Origin: JBBQER01 sp052148155
GTDB lineage: Bacteria > Actinomycetota > Acidimicrobiia > IMCC26256 > PALSA-610
DNA length: 61,494 nt
Direction of reading: 5' to 3'
Assembly: GCA_052148155.1 (NCBI GenBank)
Contig: JBKQIY010000050.1
Location: 1-61,494 of the forward strand
Shown: piece by piece, positions 15,895 to 23,942 of the stretch
How the letters are laid out: each line of letters opens with the position of its first letter
How positions within the stretch are numbered: the stretch's first letter is position 1
Program-made: the position numbers and the translations under genes
The notes under the pieces: generated by a model
Seen by the model: the letters and a program-made list of their open reading frames with translations, nothing else
Database searches by the model: none
What the model was told of the DNA's origin: nothing

Positions 15895-17514
15895 ATGTCC
15901 CGCTTGCGTGTCGGCGCCGCGCAGATCAACGCGGTGGTCGGCGACCTCGACGGCAACGCCCAACGTGCGTTCGCCGTCTACCAAGCCGCACGGGCGCAGG
16001 GCTGTGACCTGGTCGTGTTCCCCGAGCTGATGGTCACCGGCTACCCGCCCGAGGACCTGCTGCTCAAGCCGGCGTTCGTCGCGGCGGCGGCGACGACCGT
16101 CGCGAAGTTCGCGGCCCGGACCGGCGAGGCCGTGGCCGTGATCGGGTTTCCCGAACGAGCGGACCATCTCTACAACGCGGCCGCGGTCTGCGCGCGAGGC
16201 CAGATTCTCGGCGTCTATCGCAAACAGCTCCTCCCCAACTATTCCGTCTTCGACGAACAGCGATACTTCCAGGCGTCGACCGAGACCGGTCCGTTGTTCG
16301 ACGTTGGCGGCGTCAAGGTCGCGGTGTCGATCTGCGAGGACATCTGGGAGCCGGGCCCGGTCGTCGCGATGGCAGCGGGCGGAGCCGACATCGTCGTCAA
16401 CATCAACGCATCGCCGTATTTCGCCGGCCGTTTGCCGGAACGTGAGACGATGCTCGCCGGACGTGCCGCGCAGGTTTCGGTTCCGATCGTCTACGTCAAT
16501 CTTGTCGGCGGCCAAGACGAACTCGTCTTCGACGGTGCCTCGCTCGCATTCGATGGCCGGGGTCGCCTCGCGGCTCGGGCGAAACAGTTCGACGAGGACC
16601 TCCTCGTCGTCGACGTCAACGTCGACGACGGGTCGACGATCGACGGCCGGATCGAACCGGTGCTCGAACCGGTCGCCGAGGTCTACGAAGCCCTGGTGCT
16701 CGGCACCCGCGACTACGTGGCCAAGAACGGGTTCACCGACGTGTTGATCAGTCTGTCGGGCGGGATCGACTCGTCGCTCGTCGCGGCGATCGCGGTCGAC
16801 GCGCTCGGCGCCGAGCATGTGCACGGCGTGATGTTGCCGTCTCGTTACTCGAGTGAGGGAAGCGTCGCCGACGCGATCACGCTCACCGAACAGTTGGGCG
16901 TGCGGACATATACCGTGCCGATCGAGCCCGCGCAGGCCGCGTTCGAGAAGATGTTGGCACCCGTGTTCGAAGGTCGGCCTCCCGACGTCGCCGAAGAGAA
17001 CCTCCAAGCTCGCATCCGCGGCAACGCGGTGATGACCATCTCCAACAAGTTCAACTGGATGGTGCTTTCCTGCGGCAACAAGAGCGAGATGGCCACCGGC
17101 TACGCGACGCTGTACGGCGACATGGCCGGCGGGTTCGCGGTGATCAAAGACGTGCCCAAGACGCTCGTCTATGCGTTGTGCCGGGATCTCAACGCGCGTG
17201 CGGGCCGCGAAGTGATCCCCCAAGCGGTGCTCGACAAAGCACCCTCGGCCGAGCTGCGACCCGACCAGTTCGACACTGACTCGCTGCCGGAATACGAAGA
17301 GCTCGACCCGATCATCGAAGGCTACGTCGAAGGTGACGAAACCGTGGCCGAGCTCGCCGCCCGAGGCTTCGACGAAGCCCTCGCTCGCCGAGTGGCCCGG
17401 ATGGTCGATGCCAACGAATACAAACGGCGTCAGGCACCGCCCGGCGTGCGCGTCTCGCGCAAGGCATTCGGCAAGGACCGTCGTCCGCCGATCACCAATC
17501 GTTGGCCCGGCTGA
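15895..17514 (+). CDS. nadE: Glutamine-dependent NAD+ synthetase
   Basis: Protein of 539 residues. The N-terminal nitrilase-type glutaminase domain (1 to about 250) has Glu44 (VFPELMVTGYPPEDL), Lys110 (VYRKQLLPNY) and Cys147 (VSICEDIWEP). The C-terminal synthetase has the P-loop LSGGIDSSLVAAIAV (about 287-301) and the later KSEMATGYATLYGDMAGG. It converts deamido-NAD+ to NAD+ with ammonia from glutamine. ATG 15895 starts the nitrilase strand, and TATCCT six bases before it suggests a leaderless transcript. The frame is open further upstream, inside the glnE start region, but that part is not protein-like. Confidence 0.97.
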   Translation: MSRLRVGAAQINAVVGDLDGNAQRAFAVYQAARAQGCDLVVFPELMVTGYPPEDLLLKPAFVAAAATTVAKFAARTGEAVAVIGFPERADHLYNAAAVCARGQILGVYRKQLLPNYSVFDEQRYFQASTETGPLFDVGGVKVAVSICEDIWEPGPVVAMAAGGADIVVNINASPYFAGRLPERETMLAGRAAQVSVPIVYVNLVGGQDELVFDGASLAFDGRGRLAARAKQFDEDLLVVDVNVDDGSTIDGRIEPVLEPVAEVYEALVLGTRDYVAKNGFTDVLISLSGGIDSSLVAAIAVDALGAEHVHGVMLPSRYSSEGSVADAITLTEQLGVRTYTVPIEPAQAAFEKMLAPVFEGRPPDVAEENLQARIRGNAVMTISNKFNWMVLSCGNKSEMATGYATLYGDMAGGFAVIKDVPKTLVYALCRDLNARAGREVIPQAVLDKAPSAELRPDQFDTDSLPEYEELDPIIEGYVEGDETVAELAARGFDEALARRVARMVDANEYKRRQAPPGVRVSRKAFGKDRRPPITNRWPG

Positions 17515-17521
17515 CCCGACC

Positions 17522-18445
17522 ATGCCCATCAATCTGGACACGCGTCGGCCCTTCATACCGGAACTCGCGTTGATTGCGGCGACCGTCGCCTACGGCAGCA
17601 CGTTCGTGATCGTCCAGCACGCCCTCGAACACGTGACGCCCGTCGGGTTCATCTTGTTGCGATTTACGATCGGCACCGTTGCGCTCGCGCCGATCGCGTT
17701 GCGTCGAGGCTTTCGCCGGCCCGGCGTCGAAGCGACGTTCGGCGAGTTCGTCCTCGCCGCGCTCGCGTTCGGTCTCACCGGATTCGTCGGCTACTGGTTC
17801 CAGAACGCGGGCTTGCAGCGCACGACGACCTCGGACTCCGCGTTCATTACCGGTTTGTTCGTGGTGTTCACACCGATGATCGAAGTCTTCGTCACGCGCC
17901 GGATGCCCGATCCCCGCGTCGTGGTCGCGGTCGTGGTGTCAGGCTTCGGGTTGTTCTTGCTGACCGGCGCGTCGCTCGAGATCGGCGCCGGAAACGCGTT
18001 GACGCTCGGCGGCGCGGTCATGTTCGGCGCCTGGATCTTCCTCGGCGGTTCGTTCGCGCACCGTTTCGACCCGATCGCACTGACCGCCGCCCAGATGGGA
18101 GTGTTGGCGGTGTGCGCGGTGCCGGTCGTGCTCGTCGGCGGCCTCGGACACGTGACCGGTGAGGTCGTGCTCGCCGCCGTCGTCACCGGCGTCGTGTGCA
18201 GCGCAGCCGCGTTCTCGTTGCAGCTGTGGGGACAGCGGTACGTGGAACCGAGCCGAGCGGCGGTGACGTTGCTGTTCGAGCCGGTCGTTGCCGGCTTCGT
18301 CGGATATCTCGTCGGCGAACGTCTCGGCGTGAAGGGCTACGTCGGTGCGGTCGTCATCTTCGCCGCCATCGTGTTGGCCGAGTCGAGATCTTGGCGGACC
18401 CGGTCGACGTCGGTGCGCCCGCCCGGGCGCGAAGCGTTGGGCTGA
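17522..18445 (+). CDS. EamA-family (DMT) transporter
   Basis: Protein of 307 residues with about ten transmembrane helices in two repeats, each resembling EamA. The first includes ALIAATVAYGSTFVIVQHAL and HVTPVGFILLRF. The second includes ALTLGGAVMFGAWIFLGGSF, with RYVEPSRAAVTLLFEPVVAG near the end. These are typical metabolite exporters of the inner membrane with unknown substrate. The ATG lies seven bases after the nadE stop, so the two are probably one operon. The Arg-rich tail after the last helix is cytoplasmic. Confidence 0.92.
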   Translation: MPINLDTRRPFIPELALIAATVAYGSTFVIVQHALEHVTPVGFILLRFTIGTVALAPIALRRGFRRPGVEATFGEFVLAALAFGLTGFVGYWFQNAGLQRTTTSDSAFITGLFVVFTPMIEVFVTRRMPDPRVVVAVVVSGFGLFLLTGASLEIGAGNALTLGGAVMFGAWIFLGGSFAHRFDPIALTAAQMGVLAVCAVPVVLVGGLGHVTGEVVLAAVVTGVVCSAAAFSLQLWGQRYVEPSRAAVTLLFEPVVAGFVGYLVGERLGVKGYVGAVVIFAAIVLAESRSWRTRSTSVRPPGREALG

Positions 18446-18515
18446 GCGCGCCCGACGCCCGACGGTCTGAACGTCTCGGCCGGTGCGGGACGGGTGGGGC
18501 AGCCGCCGCGCGCAC

Positions 18516-18549
18516 CACGGCTACTTGACCGAGCGGTCAAGTAGCCGTG
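18516..18549. promoter_or_regulatory. Perfect 34-bp palindrome, likely TetR-type operator
   Basis: The 16-bp arm CACGGCTACTTGACCG is followed by AG and its exact reverse complement. The core TTGACCGAGCGGTCAA has the form of many TetR-family operators. It covers the -35 of the promoter for the ferritin-like trio and ends 11 bp before the first start codon. No TetR gene lies nearby, so the regulator would act in trans. A terminator for the preceding gene is less likely, because the loop would be 2 nt and no T-run follows. Confidence 0.7.
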
Positions 18550-18554
18550 AGAAT
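18525..18554 (+). promoter_or_regulatory. Promoter of the ferritin-like trio
   Basis: A -35 TTGACC (18525-18530), an 18-bp spacer and a -10 GAGAAT (18549-18554) put the transcription start at the GTG at 18561, which is consistent with a leaderless message. The -35 lies inside the palindrome, so operator occupancy would shut the promoter. Confidence 0.5.
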
Positions 18555-18560
18555 GCGGGG

Positions 18561-19214
18561 GTGACCAGCTCTTCGAAGCCTCGCGCCCCGTTCGCGCCCT
18601 GGGACCGGCGCGACCTGCCCGGCCTGTTCTCGGTCGAGGAAACCGCACGCCGCGTCGGCAACTACAAGTGGGCAGAGATGCGCCTGTTCGAGGTGCTCGG
18701 CGGGTGGGTGGCGACCGTGCCTGAACTCGACGTGAAGATCGTGCTCGGCCGGCACACCTATCACCACGCCTGGCACAGCGAGCTGTGGCACAAACGCTTG
18801 CCCGAACTGCGGGAGATGAACCCCGACCGGCTCACGTTGCCGGCGAACGACGCGTTCGTCACGTTCATGGACGCGGTGCGCGAACCCGAAGCTCCCGAAC
18901 ACACGATCGAGAAGCTGGTCGGCGTCTACCGCGTGCTGATCCCGCGTTTCATCGCCGCGTACACGTTCCATCTCAACGCGACGAGCCGTATCACCGACGC
19001 GCCGACGATCCGTTCCCTCCAGTTCGCGCTCGGCGACGAGTTCGAAGACTGGCGGGACGGCGAGATGTTGATTCAGTCGCTCCTCGACACTCCCGACAAG
19101 GTCCAGCGGGCAACCCGCCGCCAAGAAGCGCTCGAGCTGTTGTGCCTGGCGTCAGGCGGGATTGCCGGGCCCGGTAGCCTGGGAGAACCGGTGCAGGAGG
19201 TCGCAGCCGTATGA
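18561..19214 (+). CDS. Ferritin-like-fold conserved protein, first gene of operator-controlled trio
   Basis: Soluble protein of 217 residues from a GTG seven bases past the predicted -10. It is mostly helical. FSVEETARRVGNYKWAEMRL (about 21-40) and HTYHHAWHSELWHKRLPEL (about 62-80) give a helix dense in His and Glu. FIAAYTFHLN and GDEFEDWRDGEMLIQ supply further helices. The four-helix spacing resembles ferritin-like proteins, but canonical paired ExxH motifs are not all present, so it may be a degenerate or partner subunit. Its stop overlaps the start of the next, clearly ferritin-like gene (ATGA). Function unknown. Confidence 0.65.
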   Translation: MTSSSKPRAPFAPWDRRDLPGLFSVEETARRVGNYKWAEMRLFEVLGGWVATVPELDVKIVLGRHTYHHAWHSELWHKRLPELREMNPDRLTLPANDAFVTFMDAVREPEAPEHTIEKLVGVYRVLIPRFIAAYTFHLNATSRITDAPTIRSLQFALGDEFEDWRDGEMLIQSLLDTPDKVQRATRRQEALELLCLASGGIAGPGSLGEPVQEVAAV

Positions 19215-20044
19215 AAAAGATGCTTCCCGAATCAGAGCTCGCCCGAGACTCTCGTTTTGTGCGCTCTAAGATCGAAGACCGCATCTTCGATCCGCGCGGC
19301 CCGAAACTCGCGCAGCGCAACACCGGCCCGGCGAAAATGGCCACCGACCGTCCGGCCGCGGCCGAACGGTCCCGATCGCTGATGCACGGCATCTTCGTCG
19401 GTGAGGTGCAGGCCCTCGAAGGCGCCGGCCGGACCTGTTTCGACTTCGACGACACCGAAGCGCCGTTCCAGCTCAAGCTCGACATGGCACGTCAATGCTG
19501 GGACGAGTCGCGGCACTGCGAGATCTCCCTGAAGCTCGGCGACCACATGGGAACCGAGATCGGCGAATACACCGAAAGCACGTTCTTGTACTCGGCTGCG
19601 TGCAACCCCGACCCGGTCTTGCGCCTCTGCGGCGTGAACCGGGCGCTCGAGGGCCTCGCCATCGACGTGTTCTCCACCATGAAAGAGTTCGGCAACGAGT
19701 CAGGCGACCCGGTCCTCGAGTTCTGCGAAGACTGGATGCTCGCCGACGAGGTCACCCACGTGAAGATGGGTTCCGACTGGCTGCGCCGGCTCACCGACAA
19801 GGACCCGGAGCGCCGCGAACGTGCCCTCGAGTTCCAACGGACGGTCGACAGCATCTTCAACCTGGGCGGTTTCCGCGGCGAGGACGAAGAGAACCCGATC
19901 CAGCTCGCTCGTCGCTTCCGTGAGCTGGCAGGCTTCACCGACGAGGAGAACGACTCGCTCGCCGCTCTCGCCCGCCAGTCGACCGAAGAGGCCCGCCAGA
20001 TGGCGGAGATGGCGTCCGCCGCGCTCGACGCTCAGAGCGCGTAA
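19211..20044 (+). CDS. Ferritin-like diiron-type protein (DUF455-like)
   Basis: Protein of 277 residues. Carboxylate/His motifs expected for a diiron four-helix bundle are present: GEVQALEGAG (about 64-73), the ESRH of CWDESRHCEI (about 98-107), RALEGLAIDVF, and the EVTH of ADEVTHVKMGSDWL. Helices are long and acidic, with no signal peptide. The pattern recalls DUF455-type ferritin-like proteins, several of which are oxygenases or hydroxylases acting on small molecules. It is translationally coupled to the gene before it and followed 12 bp later by a third gene. Metal binding is likely from the motifs; the reaction is unknown. Confidence 0.75.
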   Translation: MKKMLPESELARDSRFVRSKIEDRIFDPRGPKLAQRNTGPAKMATDRPAAAERSRSLMHGIFVGEVQALEGAGRTCFDFDDTEAPFQLKLDMARQCWDESRHCEISLKLGDHMGTEIGEYTESTFLYSAACNPDPVLRLCGVNRALEGLAIDVFSTMKEFGNESGDPVLEFCEDWMLADEVTHVKMGSDWLRRLTDKDPERRERALEFQRTVDSIFNLGGFRGEDEENPIQLARRFRELAGFTDEENDSLAALARQSTEEARQMAEMASAALDAQSA

Positions 20045-20056
20045 GCCACGCGTTCG

Positions 20057-20662
20057 ATGTCGAGCCGCGTCACGGTCAAGCCCGATCCGTTCACGCTGAT
20101 CGATTACGACGTGGCCACGATTCAGGCGATCGTCGAGGACGCGGCCGCGCTGGTCGGCTTTCCGCCCGGCGTGGAGATCTCGCTCGAAGTCGACGAGGAG
20201 CTGTTCTCGCCGTTGACCGGGCACATGGTCGACGTCATCGACGGGCGCGCCCAGCTGTGGATCTCGGGCGCCAACTTCGAAGACACCCGCCGGCCCCGCC
20301 ACTTCGAGCCGACCCAGGCCCGCACCGATCTCGTCGAAATGCTGCTCCGGGCCAACGATCGGCTCTCGGAGGACTTCGCCGACGCGCCAGTCGACCGCGA
20401 ACTCACTCGCGGCCAACGGATCGCCTGGGATATCTACGCGATCGGTCGGAGCCAGCGGCTGGGTTTGACGGTCCGACGGCCTCGTGAGCTGTACGACTTC
20501 CGGCTCCAGCACGGCTTCACCGACGTCGCCGACGCCGCGTTCGACCGTTGCTGGGACGCCGAACGGATGACCTGGGCCGGCATCGCCGAGATCTGCAAAG
20601 AGACCGGTGCCACGGCTCGCGGCCCCTCAAAAGTCCCGGTCGACCTCCTGCGGAACAAGTAG
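20057..20662 (+). CDS. Conserved protein of unknown function, third gene of trio
   Basis: Protein of 201 residues that I do not recognise. The first half is alpha/beta (DPFTLIDYDVATIQAIVEDA, then PPGVEISLEVDEELFSPLTG and VIDGRAQLWISGANFE, about 9-78). The second half is helical, with LVEMLLRANDRLSEDFAD and FDRCWDAERMTWAGIAEIC. There are no membrane segments. It starts 12 bp after the ferritin-like gene. The predicted strand pair and the conserved-looking acidic DEEL resemble a substrate-binding or zincin-like scaffold, but there is no HExxH. It probably works with the two ferritin-like proteins. Confidence 0.6.
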   Translation: MSSRVTVKPDPFTLIDYDVATIQAIVEDAAALVGFPPGVEISLEVDEELFSPLTGHMVDVIDGRAQLWISGANFEDTRRPRHFEPTQARTDLVEMLLRANDRLSEDFADAPVDRELTRGQRIAWDIYAIGRSQRLGLTVRRPRELYDFRLQHGFTDVADAAFDRCWDAERMTWAGIAEICKETGATARGPSKVPVDLLRNK

Positions 20663-20701
20663 TTCGAGCGACGACCACCACCCGAGGCCAGCCGGCACCG
20701 G

Positions 20702-21022
20702 TCAGCGCAGGTCGTGGGCGGAGATGGTGTCGAGCAGGTCGATGGTGGGCTTTTCGGCCAACAGCGGCACCGCCGCCGCGGCCATCCCGGTCATGAGTTC
20801 AGTGTCGAGATGCTTGCGGACGTCTTCGGCGGTTTCCCATTTCTCGATCACCAAAAATCTACCACTCTCCGTGGCAAATGTCAGGAGGTCGATGTTGCGA
20901 CATCCGGGCTCGCCGCGGGCCAGGACGACGTAGCGGGCGAGTACCGCGGCCAGGTCGGCCTCCCGTTCCGGTCGCGCCGTGAACGCGGCGGTCAACACCG
21001 CAACCTCGACGTCTGCAGTCAT
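20702..21022 (-). CDS. Antibiotic biosynthesis monooxygenase (ABM)-domain protein
   Basis: Small protein of 106 residues with one ABM (dimeric alpha/beta barrel) domain: VAVLTAAFTARPEREADLAA, then EPGCRNIDLLTFATESGRFLV, IEKWETAEDVRKHLDT and the final LLAEKPTIDLLDTI. This fold occurs in quinol monooxygenases and in heme-degrading or unknown enzymes. The ATG at 21022 is used; the frame continues upstream, but the added 27 residues are basic and unlike the family. It is convergent with the trio and divergent from the sigma factor gene. Confidence 0.88.
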   Translation of the reverse strand: MTADVEVAVLTAAFTARPEREADLAAVLARYVVLARGEPGCRNIDLLTFATESGRFLVIEKWETAEDVRKHLDTELMTGMAAAAVPLLAEKPTIDLLDTISAHDLR

Positions 21023-21232
21023 GGTCCGGGTCCTTCCGACACGCGCGGCGCGGCCCGCAAAGCAATAGGTCGACAGAATCGTTGTGGGGCGTTCGCGGGC
21101 CAAAAAGAGCCGCTTGACTAGGTCTGTATCGTACTAATACGCGGATGGGAGGTGCCGAGCTTCACGGGCGGCTCGGCTCGAATCCGACGTGAGCGAGCGA
21201 GCACACCGCCTGCACGGACGAAGGATTGGGCC

Positions 21233-22168
21233 TTGGCGAAAGAGCGTGTTGAGCGTGACGAGGAGGACCTCGTCCGGCTCTACCTGACCGACATCGGGCA
21301 GTACCCACTGCTCACGAAGGACGACGAGGTTCGCCTCGCGCAGCAGATCGAGGGTGGCAACGCTGCGCGCGAGCAGATGTTGCGAGCAAAGTCGCTGACC
21401 CCGGCCAAAAAGCGCGAGCTGCGCCGCTGCGCCCGGCACGGCGACGAGGCGCAACGCACGTTCGTGCAATCGAACCTGCGGCTGGTGGTTTCGATCGCCA
21501 AGAAGTATCAGGCGTCGGGACTACCTCTCCTGGACCTCATCCAAGAGGGCAACCTCGGCTTGATGCACGCGGTCGAGAAGTTCGACTGGCGTAAGGGCTT
21601 CAAGTTCTCCACGTACGCCACCTGGTGGATACGCCAAGCGATCACGCGGGGCATCGCCAACACCGGGCGGACGATCCGATTGCCGGTGCACGCGGGCGAC
21701 ACCCTCGCCCGCCTGCAAAAGGCACGTTCGCGCTTGGAGCTCAAGCTCGGCCGGCCGGCGACGCTGTGCGAGCTCGCGGCCGAGGTCGAGATGCCAGAAG
21801 ACAAGGTCACCGAGGCGCTGCGCTTCGCGGCCGAACCGCTGTCGCTGTCGGAACCGTTGCGCGAAGACGGCGACGCCGAGCTCGGCGACATTGTCGAGGA
21901 CCGCTCGGCCGAGTCGCCGTTCGAGGTTGCCGCCACCGCGTTGCTGCCGGCAGAGATCGAGAAGCTGCTCGCTCCGCTCGACGAGCGCGAACGGCAGATC
22001 CTCGCCCTGCGATTCGGTCTGGACCGCGGAGAGCCCCGCACCCTCGAAGAGGTCGGCGAGTACTTCAACCTGACCCGCGAGCGGATCCGCCAGATCGAGG
22101 CGCGTGCCATGTCGAAGCTGCGTCACCCGAGCGCCGACACCGGCGCCCGCGACCTGCTCGCGGTCTAA
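21233..22168 (+). CDS. Sigma-70 family RNA polymerase sigma factor (RpoD/SigB-like)
   Basis: Protein of 311 residues if it starts at TTG 21233, which has AAGGA seven bases upstream; a GTG at 21152 would add 27 basic residues. Regions are complete: 1.2 (EDLVRLYLTDIGQYPLLT), 2 (NLRLVVSIAKKYQASGLPLL and FKFSTYATWWIRQAITR), 3 (GRPATLCELAAEVEM) and 4 (LDERERQILALRFGL, LEEVGEYFNLTRERIRQIE). It lacks the long acidic 1.1 extension of a primary sigma, so it may be a group 2 factor. A possible promoter with -35 TTGACT lies at 21114. It is convergent with gadB. Confidence 0.93.
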   Translation: MAKERVERDEEDLVRLYLTDIGQYPLLTKDDEVRLAQQIEGGNAAREQMLRAKSLTPAKKRELRRCARHGDEAQRTFVQSNLRLVVSIAKKYQASGLPLLDLIQEGNLGLMHAVEKFDWRKGFKFSTYATWWIRQAITRGIANTGRTIRLPVHAGDTLARLQKARSRLELKLGRPATLCELAAEVEMPEDKVTEALRFAAEPLSLSEPLREDGDAELGDIVEDRSAESPFEVAATALLPAEIEKLLAPLDERERQILALRFGLDRGEPRTLEEVGEYFNLTRERIRQIEARAMSKLRHPSADTGARDLLAV

Positions 22169-22363
22169 ACGAACACGGGCCGTCCGAGACGGTGCCGGTG
22201 GCGGAGTTCCGCCCGGCATCGTCTCGCACGCCGCACCGCTGGCGTGCCCGGCGACCATCTCGCGCTGACCGCGGTCGGCGCCGTTGACCATGGCGCCGCC
22301 GGGCACGGTTCGAGACGCCTCGTGCGCTGACGGCGGCCGACACCACCAACCAGCGACGAGCGG

Positions 22364-23752
22364 TCAGTGATGGAACGCGGTCGTCGTGCTCTGCGCTTGC
22401 GGGACTGGAACGGGGAGCGCTTCGAGGAACGTCAGCGCGGCGGTGAGGTCGTCGATGAGCATGCGGGTGAGATCCAACGACACGCCGTTGCGGAACACGA
22501 CACGCATCACGACGATGTCTTGGATGTCGGCCGGCATCGGATATGCGGGCACCTGCCAGCCGCGTTCGCGCAGCTTGGCCGACAGGTCGTACAGGGTCCA
22601 CTTCCGATCGCCGGTCGTCGTCCACGTGACGAGCGGCATGTCGGTACCGTCGGTGAGGACCTCGAACTCGTCCATCTGCGCCAACGTCGCCGCGAGATAC
22701 GTCGCCGCGTCTTTCGAAGCTTGCATGACGCGGCGGTACCCCTCACGTCCGAGGCGCAAGAAGTTGTAGTACTGCAAGAGCACCTGCGCGCCCGGCCGGG
22801 AGAAGTTCAACGCCAGCGTCGGCATGTTGCCGCCGAGATAGGTGACGTTGAAGATCAGCTCCTCGGGAACGTAGGCACGTTCGCGCCACAGGACCCATCC
22901 GAGGCCCGGATATACCAGACCAAACTTGTGCCCGGAAGCGCTGATCGAATGCACCCGTGGGATGCGGAAGTCCCAGACGAGGTCTGGGTCGAGAAACGGC
23001 GCGATGAATCCTCCCGATGCCGCATCGACGTGGATGGGAACGTCGAGACCAGTTCGGGCCTGAAGATCGTCGAGCGCGTCGGCGAGCTCTTGCACCGGTT
23101 CGTACACACCGTTGTAGGTGACGCCGAGGATCGGAACGACGCCGATCGTGTTCTCGTCGACGGCTTCGAGCATCCCGTCGGCTGTGAGGTACGGCTTGTC
23201 CTTGGTGATGGGCACGTAACGCGGCTCGACCTCCCAGTAGTTCGCGAACTTTTCCCACACCACCTGGACCGCGGAACTGAACACGAGGTTGGGTGCATCG
23301 GTCGACTTGCCCGCGGCGCGTCGTGCGTGCTGCCAACGTCGTTTGAACGCGAGCCCGCCGAGCATGCACGCTTCGGAAGATCCGATCGCCGACGTGCCGA
23401 TCGCGGTGTGGGAGTCGGGCGCGTTCCACAAGTCGGCAAGGATGTGCAAGCAGCGCTCTTCGATCGCCGCGGTCTGCGGGTATTCGTCCTTGTCGATCAT
23501 GTTCTTGTCGAACGATTCCAAGTAGAGCTGGGTTGCTTGCGGCTCCATCCAGGTCGTCACGAACGTCGCGAGGTTCTGGCGGGCGTTGCCGTCGAGGAAC
23601 AGCTCGTCGTGGATGATCTGATACGCCGTGTCGGGCATCATCTCGTCGTCGGGGATGCGCCAACGGGGGATCGAGTCGCCGCCCAGCCTGGAAAACAGCG
23701 GGTTGACGGAGATCTCGTCGGACGTGTCGTCGCCTCGGTGCGTGTGGGTCAT
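22364..23752 (-). CDS. gadB: Glutamate decarboxylase
   Basis: PLP enzyme of 462 residues that removes the alpha-carboxyl of glutamate to give GABA, consuming a proton in acid stress. The PLP-binding lysine in SASGHKFGLVYPGLGW is residue 276, the same number as in the E. coli enzyme. HVDAASGGFIAPF (about 241-253) and TSAIGSSEACMLGGLAFKRRW are also characteristic. ATG 23752 has GGGAG just upstream and is preferred to a TTG 12 bases earlier. No GABA antiporter is adjacent. The C-terminal tail after LEALPVPVPQ is short. Confidence 0.96.
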   Translation of the reverse strand: MTHTHRGDDTSDEISVNPLFSRLGGDSIPRWRIPDDEMMPDTAYQIIHDELFLDGNARQNLATFVTTWMEPQATQLYLESFDKNMIDKDEYPQTAAIEERCLHILADLWNAPDSHTAIGTSAIGSSEACMLGGLAFKRRWQHARRAAGKSTDAPNLVFSSAVQVVWEKFANYWEVEPRYVPITKDKPYLTADGMLEAVDENTIGVVPILGVTYNGVYEPVQELADALDDLQARTGLDVPIHVDAASGGFIAPFLDPDLVWDFRIPRVHSISASGHKFGLVYPGLGWVLWRERAYVPEELIFNVTYLGGNMPTLALNFSRPGAQVLLQYYNFLRLGREGYRRVMQASKDAATYLAATLAQMDEFEVLTDGTDMPLVTWTTTGDRKWTLYDLSAKLRERGWQVPAYPMPADIQDIVVMRVVFRNGVSLDLTRMLIDDLTAALTFLEALPVPVPQAQSTTTAFHH

Positions 23753-23847
23753 CGGTACTCCCAAGTGTGTCGATCCCGACCCAGCCGGGCGAACCGCGAG
23801 ACCGGTTGGTACGCTGCGTTCGCCCCGTCAGCCCAGGAGGATCCCCC

Positions 23848-23922
23848 GTGAAGAAGCTCATGTTGTTGCTCGTCGTGGTCGCGCTCGGCGCGGTCATCGC
23901 AAAGAAGGTCCGCGCCGCCTGA
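23848..23922 (+). CDS. 24-residue membrane-type small protein
   Basis: A short frame starts at GTG, nine bases after the start of a perfect AGGAGG. It encodes 24 residues: two Lys, a hydrophobic run (LMLLLVVVALGAVIA) and a basic tail (KKVRAA). It looks like a one-pass membrane microprotein. It lies in the 200-bp gap between gadB and the HAD phosphatase, both on the other strand. The strong ribosome site is the main evidence. Function unknown. Confidence 0.6.
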   Translation: MKKLMLLLVVVALGAVIAKKVRAA

Positions 23923-23942
23923 GTTCGTTGTGCCGGCGACCG

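Noticed and set aside
15850..17556. Long open frame (about 570 codons) on the strand opposite nadE
   Set aside because: It is the mirror of a highly conserved nadE sequence, is Arg/His/Gly/Asp-rich without domains, and only reflects GC-rich third positions.
18516..18549. Palindrome as intrinsic terminator of the EamA gene
   Set aside because: The loop would be 2 nt and no T-run follows; the core and promoter overlap fit an operator better.
21120..21160. GTG 21152 as the sigma factor start
   Set aside because: The added N-terminus is basic and unlike the family, and TTG 21233 has a better ribosome site; the longer form cannot be fully excluded.
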